Part shown: positions 45,996 to 56,055 of the stretch, in pieces
Numbering within the stretch: position 1 is the stretch's first letter
Layout of the letters: each line of letters starts with the position of its first letter
From: Rhodocyclaceae bacterium
Lineage (GTDB): Bacteria > Pseudomonadota > Gammaproteobacteria > Burkholderiales > Usitatibacteraceae
Length of the DNA stretch: 64,000 nt
Assembly: GCA_020247545.1 (NCBI GenBank)
Contig: JADCIX010000001.1
Coordinates: 1-64,000 of the forward strand
Reading direction: 5' to 3'
The notes under the pieces: model-generated
Told to the model about the DNA's origin: nothing
Database searches by the model: none
Seen by the model: only the letters and a program-made list of their open reading frames with translations
Made by a program: the position numbers and the translations under genes

Positions 45996-46742
45996 TTACA
46001 GAAACCAGCGTGCAACCCACGGCAATAGCATTGCGCCGAGCAGCGCGTGCAACCCCATGCCGAGGCTGGCATACGCACCGGCGCGTGGATCGACCGAATA
46101 GGCGCGGGCGGTGCCAATGCCGTGGGCGGCGACACCAACTGCAAAGCCGCGCTGCGACCAATCGCGAATGCCGAGGGCGTTTAACAGCGGCGTGGCGATG
46201 AGCGCACCAAAAATGCCAGTGGAGATGGCAAACACTGCCGCCAACGTTGGGGAACCCCCGATCTGTTCGGCGATCCCCATCGCGATAGGCGCCGTCACCG
46301 ATTTTGGCAACAGTGACGCCATCATGGTCGGCGGAGCGGCGAATAACTTGGCGACCCCCAGCGCTACCAATACCGACACCGTCGCACCAACAAACATCCC
46401 GGTCAGCAATGGCAGCGCGCGCGAGGCCAACTCATTCCACAGTCTCGCCAACGGGACGGCAAGGGCAACGGTGGCTGTGCCGAGCAGAAAATGCACAAAC
46501 TGTGCGCCTTGAAAGTATGTTTGGTAGCTTGTTCCACTGGCGCTTAGTACAGTCACAATGAGTGCGACAGAAATCAATACCGGGTTGGCAAGGGGAAACT
46601 TGTTGGTACGCTGATAAACCGCGTCGGCAATGACGTAGGCAACGAGCGTCAGCGTCAAGCCAAACAGCGGCGTCGCCGAAAGATAGACCCAAATTTCGGC
46701 TAGCTTATCGAGCCCGGTTGGCACAATTGTGTTGGCACTCAT
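45996..46742 (-). CDS. lrgB: LrgB/CidB family membrane protein
   Basis: The 248-residue polytopic membrane protein belongs to the LrgB family (plastid-glycolate-transporter/CidB group). Conserved blocks are MMASLLPKSVTAPIAMGIAE, GIFGALIATPLLNALGIRDW and AVGVAAHGIGTARAYSVDPR. Partners of LrgA are linked to control of murein hydrolases and, in plants and some bacteria, to glycolate/pyruvate transport. Its ATG overlaps the lrgA stop by 4 bp (ATGA), the usual arrangement. No LytSR-type regulator is adjacent. Confidence 0.94.
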   Translation of the reverse strand: MSANTIVPTGLDKLAEIWVYLSATPLFGLTLTLVAYVIADAVYQRTNKFPLANPVLISVALIVTVLSASGTSYQTYFQGAQFVHFLLGTATVALAVPLARLWNELASRALPLLTGMFVGATVSVLVALGVAKLFAAPPTMMASLLPKSVTAPIAMGIAEQIGGSPTLAAVFAISTGIFGALIATPLLNALGIRDWSQRGFAVGVAAHGIGTARAYSVDPRAGAYASLGMGLHALLGAMLLPWVARWFL

Positions 46743-47107
46743 TTAGTCTCGTTCCGGTCTGTAGGTGTATCCGCCGGCTTGGATAACGCGCGGAGCACAA
46801 CTGCGGTGGTTGTGATTGCCGCCACAGTGCTGAGTAATATGGCCAACACCCAAGCCGCGCCTGTCTCGGCGAGTGTGGATGCGTACAACATCACACCGAC
46901 TGCGGCGGGGATAAAGAAAATCGATAAGTGCGCAAGCAGACCATCGGCTGCGGTGGCGATGGATGTTGAAATATTCTTTCGTGCGACCAAAAACATCAGC
47001 AGGAGGATGAGTCCCAGCACCGGTCCGGGCATTGCCCCCTGCAATAAGCGCGACGCCAATTCGCCAAGTGATTGGAACACCAAGAGGACGGCAAGGCCCT
47101 TAATCAT
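46739..47107 (-). CDS. lrgA: LrgA/CidA family membrane protein
   Basis: A small membrane protein (122 residues from ATG 47107; 129 from GTG 47128) with four hydrophobic segments. LVFQSLGELASRLLQGAMPG and PGPVLGLILLLMFLVARKNI match the holin-like LrgA/CidA family, and HLSIFFIPAAVGVMLYASTL is the conserved third segment. It pairs with LrgB through the overlapping ATGA. The ATG is preferred because MIKGLAVLL begins the conserved part; neither start has a convincing ribosome site. Confidence 0.92.
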   Translation of the reverse strand: MIKGLAVLLVFQSLGELASRLLQGAMPGPVLGLILLLMFLVARKNISTSIATAADGLLAHLSIFFIPAAVGVMLYASTLAETGAAWVLAILLSTVAAITTTAVVLRALSKPADTPTDRNETK

Positions 47108-47253
47108 GTGCGCAGCATGCCTGCGCACGGCATAAAAGGCAAGTCAAAATGAGAAACTACGGCAGCAGGCGTAGAGTTGTTCACAAATGATTCTGCACGC
47201 ATCCCGCTGATACGCAAGAAGAACACATAAACAACATACCAAGACGATGCAAA

Positions 47254-49272
47254 ATGAAAAAACTTATCATTACCGCTGAAGACCTTTGGAAAATTCGTCG
47301 TCCCGCGGGACTCTCTCTGTCGCCGGATGGTGTTCAGGCCGTCTGCTCATTGGCAGAGTACGATATGGAGGCCAATAAATCGGCCACCTCACTTTGGCTG
47401 CTATCCACGTTTGGCGGTGAGCCAAGACGATTGACCGCGTGCGGCGAAAAGGACGGCCAGGCAAGCTGGTCGCCGGATGGCAAGACGATCGCCTTTGTCG
47501 CCAAACGTAGTGGAGATGAAGAGCCGCAGCTCTACACAATTGCGCCTGATGGCGGTGAAGCGGCCCGTATTTCGAATATCAGCACCGGGGTGTCCGGCGT
47601 CAAATGGTTTGCAGACAGCAAACGAATTGCGTTCATTTCCTGGGTATGGCCAGACCTTAAGTCGGACAAAGCGCAATCAAAGCGGCTCAAGTCTAGGCGC
47701 GAAGACAAAGTCAAGGCGCATGTGGTTGAACATTCGGCGTTCCGCCACTGGGACCACTGGCTGAGCGATGGGCGTGTGCCGCATGTACACGTTATCAATC
47801 TGGTGACGGGTAAGTGTGTGGATGTATTCGCGGGAACCAAGTTTGAGTTGCCGCAGTTCGACACCGATCAACACGACTACGATGTATCGCCAGATGGCAA
47901 GAAAGTTGTATTCAACTTCAATCCTAATCCGGATAAGCTGGGCGACCAAGCCTACGACCTCGTCGAGATGGACGTAAGGTCGGGCAGGACAAAGGTCCTG
48001 CTTCGCGGGAGCAAACAAACCTTCACGTGGCATCATCCTCGCTACAGCTCTGATGGTGGCACCATCGCATTGTTGGCCAACAAGATTGGCCGCTCGATGG
48101 ATGATGACAATAAGCTTGCGTTACTTGATCTTAAGTCAGGCAGGGTTATGGTTAAGACAACCTGGGATCGGGTGGTCAACCACCCGCTGAAATGGGCGGC
48201 AGACAGCAAGTCAGTGTTTTTTACCGCCGATAATCAATCACGTGTTTCGGTTTGGCAGTGGCGCTTGGATGACAAGATACCGATCATAGCCGCGCAAGGC
48301 GGTACGGTATCCGACTTCGACGTCCGTGCCGAGACGTTAATCTTTGTGCGCAACAACATGTCTTCGCCGCCACGCGTATTCGGGCAATCATTGGCTGCAG
48401 AAACTGCCGAAGTACCGCTGGAGTCATTCAATACCGAACTAATGTCACGTTTCAAACTCGGCGAGGTCCGTGACCTCACCATCAAAGGCTGGCAGAGCGA
48501 AGACGTACAGATGTGGGCCGTTTACCCACCGAACTTCGACCCAAAGAAAAAGTGGCCACTGCTGCACTCGATCCACGGGGGGCCCCATGCAAACTGGGGG
48601 GACATCTTCCATTTTCGCTGGAACAACCACGTTTTTGCCGCGCAGGGCTACGTGGTCGTCTGTGTGAACTACCATGGCTCAATCGGCTGGGGAAACAAAT
48701 TCCTCGAGTCAAATAACGGCAGCTTTGGCACCAAGGAGCACGCTGACATTGAAGCCGGTACCGACTTCATGCTGAAACAAGGTTACATCGACGCAAAACG
48801 TCTGGCCGCATCGGGTGGCAGCTATGGCGGCAAGATGGTTGCATGGATGAATGGGCGCAATGGCAAAAATTCGGGGAAAAAAGGTGATCGGTACAGGGCC
48901 TACGTATGCCACGCGGGCTGCTTTGACTGGCGGGCGATGTATGGGGGTGACGCTGGATACTGGTTCAATCACTCGCTAAAGACCACCTACTGGGACGATC
49001 CGATAACCTTTGCTGCACAGAATCCGATAACAGAGGTGCGGTATGCTAGAACTCCCACGTTGGTCCTGCACGGTGCGCTCGACTACCGTGTGCCGGATCA
49101 GCAGGGGTTGGCATACTATTCCACGCTGAAAACGCTCGATGTACCGGCGCGGCTGGTGTTTTTCCCGGATGAGAATCACTGGATATTGAAGCCGCAGAAT
49201 TCCCGGCTTTGGTACAAGGAATACTTCAGCTGGCTAAAAAAATACATTGGTGCGGGTGCAACACGGCGCTGA
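47254..49272 (+). CDS. S9 family peptidase (prolyl oligopeptidase / acylaminoacyl-peptidase type)
   Basis: The 672-residue serine peptidase has an N-terminal beta-propeller with TolB-like repeats (ASWSPDGKTIAFVAKRSGDE, DYDVSPDGKKVVFNFNPNPD) and a C-terminal alpha/beta hydrolase. The triad is S523 in ASGGSYGGKMVAWM, D610 in LHGALDYRVPDQQ and H642 in PDENHWI. HSIHGGPHANWGD forms the oxyanion region. No signal peptide is visible, so it is probably cytosolic and trims short peptides or acylated N termini. It is divergent from lrgAB and stands upstream of the hybrid kinase with about 70 bp between them. Confidence 0.94.
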   Translation: MKKLIITAEDLWKIRRPAGLSLSPDGVQAVCSLAEYDMEANKSATSLWLLSTFGGEPRRLTACGEKDGQASWSPDGKTIAFVAKRSGDEEPQLYTIAPDGGEAARISNISTGVSGVKWFADSKRIAFISWVWPDLKSDKAQSKRLKSRREDKVKAHVVEHSAFRHWDHWLSDGRVPHVHVINLVTGKCVDVFAGTKFELPQFDTDQHDYDVSPDGKKVVFNFNPNPDKLGDQAYDLVEMDVRSGRTKVLLRGSKQTFTWHHPRYSSDGGTIALLANKIGRSMDDDNKLALLDLKSGRVMVKTTWDRVVNHPLKWAADSKSVFFTADNQSRVSVWQWRLDDKIPIIAAQGGTVSDFDVRAETLIFVRNNMSSPPRVFGQSLAAETAEVPLESFNTELMSRFKLGEVRDLTIKGWQSEDVQMWAVYPPNFDPKKKWPLLHSIHGGPHANWGDIFHFRWNNHVFAAQGYVVVCVNYHGSIGWGNKFLESNNGSFGTKEHADIEAGTDFMLKQGYIDAKRLAASGGSYGGKMVAWMNGRNGKNSGKKGDRYRAYVCHAGCFDWRAMYGGDAGYWFNHSLKTTYWDDPITFAAQNPITEVRYARTPTLVLHGALDYRVPDQQGLAYYSTLKTLDVPARLVFFPDENHWILKPQNSRLWYKEYFSWLKKYIGAGATRR

Positions 49273-49344
49273 TAGAGTAAGGGGCCGTGGCCCAACGGTT
49301 GCGACCAGTTGCGACTGAGCGAAGTTATAACCCCTGAGATACGA

Positions 49345-52300
49345 ATGATGTTGCAGCGTCTATCCATCAAGGCTCGCACAACCCTGTCCGCGACAATAAT
49401 ACTTATCGCTGTGGTGCTTCTGCTCGCGATATTTTCTGGCAGGCTGCTGCGCGCCGACACAGAACGTTTGATCGGTGAGCATCAGTTATCGATGATCAAA
49501 CTCATCGCCGCGCAAGTCGACGAGCGTGTGCAAGATCGCACACAGGCGTTGACGATGGTCGCCGCTGGGGGCATTGCGGATTTGGTAGCCGACCCGCGGC
49601 AATTACAGGCGCGACTCGAGCAATTTGAAGTGGTCACACGATTATTCAATCGCGGAGGATTCGTGGTGAATCGATCAGGCGTGACGGTGGCGTCTGTTCC
49701 TACCGACCTCGGAAGAGTCGGACTCAAATACGGCGATCGCGAGTCGTTCTTGCAAATAATGGCCGGGGCGAAGTCAGTCGTGTACACAACGGTGATCGAA
49801 AAGCCAGCCAGCACGCCGGTGTTTGGAATCGCGGTGCCGATCAAATCGGGCAATGGTGAGACCATTGCCGTACTGTATGGAGCCACCGATCTGGGGCAGC
49901 CGAATTTTCTGGATATCGTCACGTCCAGCCATGTCGGTGAAACCGGCGGCTATTTTGTGATTGATGCGGAATCCCGGCGCATTCTCAGCGCAACCGATAA
50001 TTCGCACGTCATGGCGATTCTGCCCAAGCCCGGTGTCAATCCCACCATTGATACTTTCGCAGCGCAGGACGAGGCGTCGAGCATACTGGTCAATGTGGAG
50101 GGCGTTGCGGTCCTGGCCTCTATCAAATTGATTCCGACGGCTCGTTGGCATTTGGTCGCATCGATCCCCCTGGCGGAGCTTGAAAAGCCGATCGCCAGAA
50201 CTCGTACCCGCCTATTGCTTGCCGCGTCGCTACTAACTGCGTTTGCAGCGGGGTTCATGTGGTTGCTCGTCAGGCGTGAGCTGGTGCCAGTACATATCGC
50301 GGTAAGACAACTAGATGGAACCATCGGAGGTGGCACTCAGCCGTTGGTCATACACCGGCCTGACGAGATCGGTGAACTCTTTACCGCGTTTAACCGCCAA
50401 CTGGCTGCACTCAAGCTGCGAGAAGAGGTTCTCGAACGAACCAGCCATCTCGCCAAAATTGGTGGTTGGGAAATGTTTCCTGCAACGGATTGCCGAGTTT
50501 GGTCGACCGAGACACTTAGGATCCTCGAGATTGAGCCCCCAGTTTCGCCGGCCAGCAGCAAGGACGTAGAGAAGTTTTACCCGCCAGACTCTTTCGCCTT
50601 AATGCATGAAGCGCATGTCTTGGCAGTTGACCATGGCATAGGTTGGGATCTCGAGCTGCCTATGATGACAGCGAAGGGGCGGCCGATCTGGGCGCGTAGC
50701 CAAGGGGTCGCCCACCAGGTGGATGGCGTTACGGTCAAACTGGTGGGGACTCTTCACGACATTACTGATCGAAAGAACTTGGAAGCGCAACTCGCGGTGC
50801 AACGCAACTTTGATCGTCAAGTTATCGCCTCGATGGGCCAGGGCTTGAGCGTGACCGATGAGAATGGAGCCTTTCAGCTCGTGAATCCGGCATTGGAGAA
50901 ATTACTCGGCCAGACGGCGCAAGGGCTCATCGGCAAGCAGTCGAATGACTATGTTTATGCAGAGGGTAAAGACGCGAATGGGCATGTTGGCAAGGAACGA
51001 CGCGCGGGCCAAGTAGAGCGGTATTTTGGCAGGCTAGTCCGCGCTGACGGTAGTTCAGTGAAGGTTTCGGTAAGTAGCACGCCGCGATACGTCAACGGAT
51101 TATTCGCTGGAGCCGTCAACGTCATCACCGACTTGACGGAGAGTGATAAGTTGCAAAATGCGCTAAAAGAGCAACGCGATTTTGCAAGCTACATTCTGGA
51201 TGCGATGGGACAGGGGCTCACCATCGTTGGTGCCGACGGTCGTTTTGAGTTTTGTAACCCTGCATATGCCGCCCTAGTGGGTTGTGATGCGAGTGATATT
51301 GTTGGCAAAACGCCGTCTGACGTCACATACCCGCCAGATCGAGGAGTCCATGCCGAACAGGCCAACATGAGGCGTGCCGGACTTAGCTCGACCTATGAAG
51401 TACGTTTTGCAAGACCAGACGGAAGTTTTGTCTACGTGTCCATCACCGGTACGCCGCGATTCAAGAATGGTGAATTCGCAGGCTCCATTGCGGTGGTTAC
51501 TGATTTGACTGAGCGCAAGCGTATCGAGTCTGCATTAGAACAGCAACGTGACTTTGCCGAGTACATTCTGAGCAACATGGGACAGGGTGTCAGTGTGTCT
51601 GATCGGGAGGGGCGATTTGAATACATTAACCCCGCTTACGGTCGGTTAGTCGGGTGGGATCCACAGGAGTTAGTTGGGAAGAGCCTTGGTGACGTTATTC
51701 CAGAGGACGAAGTTGCACCGCTGAAAGAGCAGGCGAGGTTACGACAGACTGGCGTGAGTAGCACCTACTTCAGCAAATTGGTGCGGCGCGATGGCAGTGT
51801 TGTATCGATTGCAGTAACAGCATCCCCGCGCTACACCGGGGGCGGCTACAACGGCTCTATCGCGGTGATCACCGACCTGACAGAACGTAATTCCATGGAA
51901 CAAGAGCTCAAGGATCAGCGTGATTTTGCCGAGAGCATTATCAGCTCAATGGGCAAAGGGGTGGCTGTTTCTGACAGTTATGGCCAGTTGGTATACGTCA
52001 ATGGGTACTACGCAACGCTGCTCGGTTATGACCCGGCAATGATGGTTGGCAAGAATATTGAAGAGTTTGTGCCTGAAGCGGATCGAGAGGAATATCGGCG
52101 AAAGCGGCTAATCCAGCGTGGGGGCGTCTCTGTCACGTACGAGTCTCGCCGAATACGTGCTGATGGCAAGATACTGGAGGTGTTGATAACGGCCTCGCCG
52201 AGATATGTACGAGGCGAGAACGTGGGTACGATTTCTGTGCTGACCGACTTGACTGAGCAACGAGCGGCGGAACGCGCGTTGGCAGAGAGTGAGCTGCGCT

Positions 52301-53865
52301 TCCGTTCCTTGATGGAGAACGTGTCCAGTATTGCAGTACAGGGATATGAGCTGGACGGCACTGTGGTGTTCTGGAACCGGGCGTCTGAGCGACTATATGG
52401 CTATACCGCAGCCGAAGCGATAGGCAAGAATCTGCTTGACTTGGTGATTCCCTCGGAAATGCGCACCGAAGTGGAGGCCGCCATTGAAAGGATGGCGCGA
52501 ACCGGAGAAGTCGAACCACCCCAGGAATTGCAGCTGCTGCGCAAAGACGGCTCGCTCGTGCCGGTTTACTCATCCCATGCTCTGACCAAGCGCGACGGTC
52601 TTGCGTATGAGCTGTTTTGTCTCGATATTGATTTGTCTGAACAAAAGCGCGCAGAGGCGACCCAAGAAGCGCTGGAAGCGAGGCTGCGCCAGTCACAAAA
52701 GATGGAGGCTATTGGCACGCTGGCTGGCGGTATCGCCCATGACTTCAACAATATCTTGGCGACGATTCTGGGCAACGTTGAACTCGCCCGGCACTCGGAG
52801 AAACTGGATTCGAATGTGATGGAGAGCTTGGCAGAGATCCGCAAAGCCGGAACCCGCGCGCGAGACTTGGTCGGGCAAATTCTGTCATTCAGCCGGCGGC
52901 AGGCGATAGTACTCAAAAGTCTTGACCTTGCCACCATTGTTGAAGAGTCGGAGCGTCTATTGCGTGCGACTCTACCTGGACATATTTTGTTGAACGTGCG
53001 TTGTGAGGCAGCGCCGCCGGTCGTGGGCGACAGGACGCAGCTGCAACAAGTGGTGATGAATCTGGCCACAAATTCGATGCAGGCGATCGGTCTACAAAAA
53101 GGCGAGATTTCAATTTCGATGGATACCGTTGAAGTCAACGATGCGCTCATTAAAGCGGAACCGCAATTGCAGGAATTGATTGCGGCGCAGGGGAAGGTCG
53201 TCCGGTTGATGATTGCCGACACAGGTGCTGGCATGGAGAAGGCAACGCTGGAGCATTTGTTTGAGCCATTTTTTACCACCAAGGCGGTCAACCAAGGAAC
53301 CGGTTTAGGGCTGGCCGTGGTGCACGGCATCGTCAAGGGGCACGGTGGGGTTATCACCGTTGCCAGCGCAGTCGGTGAGGGGACGTTGTTCGCGATCTAC
53401 TTTCCGGCGACTAATCTACCGCCCGAAGACGTGACCACACCTTGGGCAGACACCGAGGTAGCTACGGCGGCTGATTTGGCCAATCACGCCGCAGCGCATA
53501 TTTTTTATGTCGACGACGACGAAGCATTGGTGTTCTTGGTCAAACGTTTGTTGGAGCGGCGTGGTTTTCACGTCAGCGCGTTTACTGACCAGCGTTGCGC
53601 GCTAGACGCATTAAATGCCGACCCTTACCGGGTTTCGCTACTGGTTACCGACTACAACATGCCGGGAATGTCGGGGCTCGACGTTGCGCGTGAGGCGCGT
53701 AACATGCGTGGCGATCTGCCGATTGCGGTCGCATCAGGGTTCATTGACGAAAAACTGCAGACAATGGCGGAGGAAGCTGGTATTCGTGAGTTGATCTTTA
53801 AAGCAAACGTAACCGAAGAGTTCTGCAACATCGTTGAGCGACTTGCGCGGGGCAAACTCAATTGA
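49345..53865 (+). CDS. Hybrid sensor histidine kinase with dCACHE, HAMP, six PAS domains and receiver
   Basis: The 1506-residue inner-membrane kinase has TM1 near 10-32, a periplasmic double-Cache sensor (about 35-285), TM2 near 288-312, a HAMP-like linker, six PAS domains, HisKA (phosphoacceptor H1132 in LAGGIAHDFNNILATILGN), HATPase_c (MNLATNSMQAIG, ADTGAGM, TTKAVNQGTGLGLAVVHGIV) and a C-terminal receiver with D1436 in LLVTDYNMPGMSG. PAS2 to PAS5 start at 50803, 51175, 51547 and 51919, exactly 372 bp apart, with shared RDFA-SM-Q/KG-SV wording. Neither a cognate regulator nor an output gene is adjacent, so the signal and target are unknown. ATG 49345 is chosen over an upstream TTG at 49309. 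Confidence 0.94.
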   Translation: MMLQRLSIKARTTLSATIILIAVVLLLAIFSGRLLRADTERLIGEHQLSMIKLIAAQVDERVQDRTQALTMVAAGGIADLVADPRQLQARLEQFEVVTRLFNRGGFVVNRSGVTVASVPTDLGRVGLKYGDRESFLQIMAGAKSVVYTTVIEKPASTPVFGIAVPIKSGNGETIAVLYGATDLGQPNFLDIVTSSHVGETGGYFVIDAESRRILSATDNSHVMAILPKPGVNPTIDTFAAQDEASSILVNVEGVAVLASIKLIPTARWHLVASIPLAELEKPIARTRTRLLLAASLLTAFAAGFMWLLVRRELVPVHIAVRQLDGTIGGGTQPLVIHRPDEIGELFTAFNRQLAALKLREEVLERTSHLAKIGGWEMFPATDCRVWSTETLRILEIEPPVSPASSKDVEKFYPPDSFALMHEAHVLAVDHGIGWDLELPMMTAKGRPIWARSQGVAHQVDGVTVKLVGTLHDITDRKNLEAQLAVQRNFDRQVIASMGQGLSVTDENGAFQLVNPALEKLLGQTAQGLIGKQSNDYVYAEGKDANGHVGKERRAGQVERYFGRLVRADGSSVKVSVSSTPRYVNGLFAGAVNVITDLTESDKLQNALKEQRDFASYILDAMGQGLTIVGADGRFEFCNPAYAALVGCDASDIVGKTPSDVTYPPDRGVHAEQANMRRAGLSSTYEVRFARPDGSFVYVSITGTPRFKNGEFAGSIAVVTDLTERKRIESALEQQRDFAEYILSNMGQGVSVSDREGRFEYINPAYGRLVGWDPQELVGKSLGDVIPEDEVAPLKEQARLRQTGVSSTYFSKLVRRDGSVVSIAVTASPRYTGGGYNGSIAVITDLTERNSMEQELKDQRDFAESIISSMGKGVAVSDSYGQLVYVNGYYATLLGYDPAMMVGKNIEEFVPEADREEYRRKRLIQRGGVSVTYESRRIRADGKILEVLITASPRYVRGENVGTISVLTDLTEQRAAERALAESELRFRSLMENVSSIAVQGYELDGTVVFWNRASERLYGYTAAEAIGKNLLDLVIPSEMRTEVEAAIERMARTGEVEPPQELQLLRKDGSLVPVYSSHALTKRDGLAYELFCLDIDLSEQKRAEATQEALEARLRQSQKMEAIGTLAGGIAHDFNNILATILGNVELARHSEKLDSNVMESLAEIRKAGTRARDLVGQILSFSRRQAIVLKSLDLATIVEESERLLRATLPGHILLNVRCEAAPPVVGDRTQLQQVVMNLATNSMQAIGLQKGEISISMDTVEVNDALIKAEPQLQELIAAQGKVVRLMIADTGAGMEKATLEHLFEPFFTTKAVNQGTGLGLAVVHGIVKGHGGVITVASAVGEGTLFAIYFPATNLPPEDVTTPWADTEVATAADLANHAAAHIFYVDDDEALVFLVKRLLERRGFHVSAFTDQRCALDALNADPYRVSLLVTDYNMPGMSGLDVAREARNMRGDLPIAVASGFIDEKLQTMAEEAGIRELIFKANVTEEFCNIVERLARGKLN

Positions 53866-54035
53866 AGCCAGCCCAAATTGGCGGGATCTGCACCCAGCAA
53901 ATCCTGCCGCCAGAGCGCAGTATATTGATACAACAAGGGGGAAAGATAGACAAAAATCGCGGATAAGTGCTGTCGGCAGGAATCGCCATAACAGGCGGTG
54001 TACTCGCCGGCTGTGCAACCGGGGGAACCAGCAGC

Positions 54036-54737
54036 ATGAAGGTGGACACACCATTTTCGGTGGCAACGACGACCATTCCAATTGTCGGTAGTACCCAGCT
54101 TTTCCCAGTACGCCGAATTTATTGTGTCGGACGAAATTACGCGGCGCACGCGCGTGAAATGGGCAGTGATCCGACACGCGAACCGCCGTTCTTTTTCCAG
54201 AAGCCAACTGACGCGATCCAGTTCGTCGCGCCCGGCACCACCGGCGATCATCCATACCCGTCATTGACCAAAAACTATCACTACGAGATAGAACTGGTTG
54301 CGGCGCTCAAGAGTGGTGGCAAGAATATCCCCATCGAAAAAGCGCTGGATCACGTGTTTGGTTACGCGATCGGTCTGGACATGACGCGCCGCGATTTGCA
54401 GCGAGCGATGGGGGACCAAAAGAAGCCGTGGGAAATCGGCAAGAGTTTTGACCGCTCTGCGCCGATCGGGCCGATCCACCCGGTGGCGAGTACCGGGCAC
54501 TTCACGAAAGGTGCGATTTCGCTAAAGGTGAACGGCCAGATCAAACAGAATGCGGATTTGAGTCAGATGATTTGGTCCGTGGCAGAACAAATCTCGCAAC
54601 TCTCGCAAGCCAACGAATTGTTCGCCGGTGACATCATCTATTCAGGTACGCCGGAAAATGTCGGGCCGGTGGTAGTCGGCGACGTGATGGAAGGCGCAAT
54701 CACGGGCTTGCCGCTTCTACGCGTGCGTGTTGTCTAG
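54036..54737 (+). CDS. Fumarylacetoacetate hydrolase family enzyme
   Basis: The 233-residue protein contains the complete FAH catalytic domain: RIYCVGRNYAAHAREMGSDP, FFFQKPTDAIQFVAPG, and the metal ligands in YHYEIELVAALKSGG plus IGLDMTRRDLQRAMGDQKKP. These enzymes cleave or tautomerise 2-oxo/acylpyruvate intermediates, e.g. fumarylpyruvate hydrolase-like. ATG 54036 gives the typical family start and has GGGGGAA about 9 bases upstream. An in-frame GTG at 53967 would add 23 residues ending in a lipobox-like LAGC, so an envelope-attached form cannot be excluded. It is isolated, so its pathway is unclear. Confidence 0.9.
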   Translation: MKVDTPFSVATTTIPIVGSTQLFPVRRIYCVGRNYAAHAREMGSDPTREPPFFFQKPTDAIQFVAPGTTGDHPYPSLTKNYHYEIELVAALKSGGKNIPIEKALDHVFGYAIGLDMTRRDLQRAMGDQKKPWEIGKSFDRSAPIGPIHPVASTGHFTKGAISLKVNGQIKQNADLSQMIWSVAEQISQLSQANELFAGDIIYSGTPENVGPVVVGDVMEGAITGLPLLRVRVV

Positions 54738-54765
54738 CCTGCGATAGTAAATCGTATAAGATCGG

Positions 54766-54833
54766 AAAACTCCTTTATTCACGGGTATTTTCAGCCGTTT
54801 TGGCCTGAAAAAGCCCGTGGATATTAGAGTTTT
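54766..54833. repeat. Palindromic intergenic unit, copy E
   Basis: AAAACTC...TTTATTCACGGGTATTTTCAG pairs with CTGAAAAAGCCCGTGGATAT...GAGTTTT. This is the most symmetrical copy. It lies between the convergent FAH and DUF418 genes, is followed by ATTTTTC, and probably terminates both transcripts. Confidence 0.8.
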
Positions 54834-54840
54834 ATTTTTC

Positions 54841-56055
54841 TCAGTCTGCGCTCGGTGTGCGATATGTGTAAAGTCGCCAGCAGTATTCGGCCGGACCCTG
54901 CTGAAATTGCCGCAGGTATAGGTGGCTCAAACCGAGCTGCAATCCCCACATCCCGACTGCGATCAGTGCGATGAGAAATTGCCCCTGATCCGCCAGGCCG
55001 AAGCCTGCGCCCGACAAAATCCCCAACATCAAAATTGACTGCATCAGATAGTTAGTCAACGCCAATCGACCCATGGGCGCTAGGGCGCGGACAACAAGCG
55101 GGCCAAACTCTCTGGTTGCTAGGAGCGCCGCCGACGCAATGTAGGCAGGCGAGAGCAGCGGCGCGAGCATCAACGCGAGGGACGTCGCGGTGCTGGGAAT
55201 GAGCGCCGGGTCTGCTGCCCAATCGAGCGCATGGTTGGCGAATACGATCGATAGAGGGAGTCCCACCATGAGAGAACCGAGAAGCACAATCCGCCACTTC
55301 TTGACATGATTCCCAGGTGCGCGCAGCCACCCCATCTGCGCCACAAACGCACCGCTCAGGAAAATGAGTACGGCCTGCGGGAAAAGCAACAACCAGCTCG
55401 CCAGAACCCACATGTAGTCGTAGAGGCGTGGCAACATGGTGCTGAGGTAGTCGCCACGTGCGTAGACATCAAACACTTTCATGATTTCGTCAACTTCGCC
55501 ATCGGTCAAACTGGCTGGTGGTGACGACAATGCCGACAGTAGGCCGCCGGTAACCGTGAAGATGACGGTAATTGATCCCCATCGTTTGATGCCGCGCAGC
55601 AATATCCGCAGGCCCTTGCCGATATAGGTCACCAAAAAGTGCCCGGCGAGCGCGTAGCGGGCAAGAATATCGCCAAACCAAATCAGACTGCCGTGACTTA
55701 GGCCCAACACCAGCATGAAATTCAGGCGGCGCTGGTATCGTTGTTTGACGACGGCATCGTCGCCGATTGATGCGAGTCGCCAACGTTTTGCCATGATGGC
55801 AAAACCATAGCCGAAACAGAAACAAAAAATCGGGTAGATCTTGTATTCGAGGAAAAGCGAGGTTAGATAAATGGTAAGACTGTCGAGAACGGTTGCGTCG
55901 TCCCAAAGTACCCCCATGCTGGGCGCGCTGACGCCCCAAGCGAATGATTGAATATTGACCAGCAAGATACCCAGTAGCGCGGCACCACGCAGGGCATCAA
56001 TGACATCCTCGCGCTCGCCCACGCTCGCCGGGTTGGATGCCAAGTGACTAACCAA
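54841..56055 (-). CDS. DUF418 family membrane protein
   Basis: A 404-residue polytopic inner-membrane protein, opening with the conserved EREDVIDALRGAALLGILLV-N-I block and ending with the DUF418 region (APMGRLALTNYLMQSILMLG, SHLYLRQFQQGPAEYCWR). DUF418 proteins are widespread and uncharacterised, distantly like acyltransferase-3 membrane enzymes. The start appears to be TTG at 56055, overlapping the DUF3429 stop by 8 bp; no in-frame ATG precedes the conserved block. Co-translation with the upstream gene is therefore likely. Confidence 0.85.
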   Translation of the reverse strand: MVSHLASNPASVGEREDVIDALRGAALLGILLVNIQSFAWGVSAPSMGVLWDDATVLDSLTIYLTSLFLEYKIYPIFCFCFGYGFAIMAKRWRLASIGDDAVVKQRYQRRLNFMLVLGLSHGSLIWFGDILARYALAGHFLVTYIGKGLRILLRGIKRWGSITVIFTVTGGLLSALSSPPASLTDGEVDEIMKVFDVYARGDYLSTMLPRLYDYMWVLASWLLLFPQAVLIFLSGAFVAQMGWLRAPGNHVKKWRIVLLGSLMVGLPLSIVFANHALDWAADPALIPSTATSLALMLAPLLSPAYIASAALLATREFGPLVVRALAPMGRLALTNYLMQSILMLGILSGAGFGLADQGQFLIALIAVGMWGLQLGLSHLYLRQFQQGPAEYCWRLYTYRTPSAD

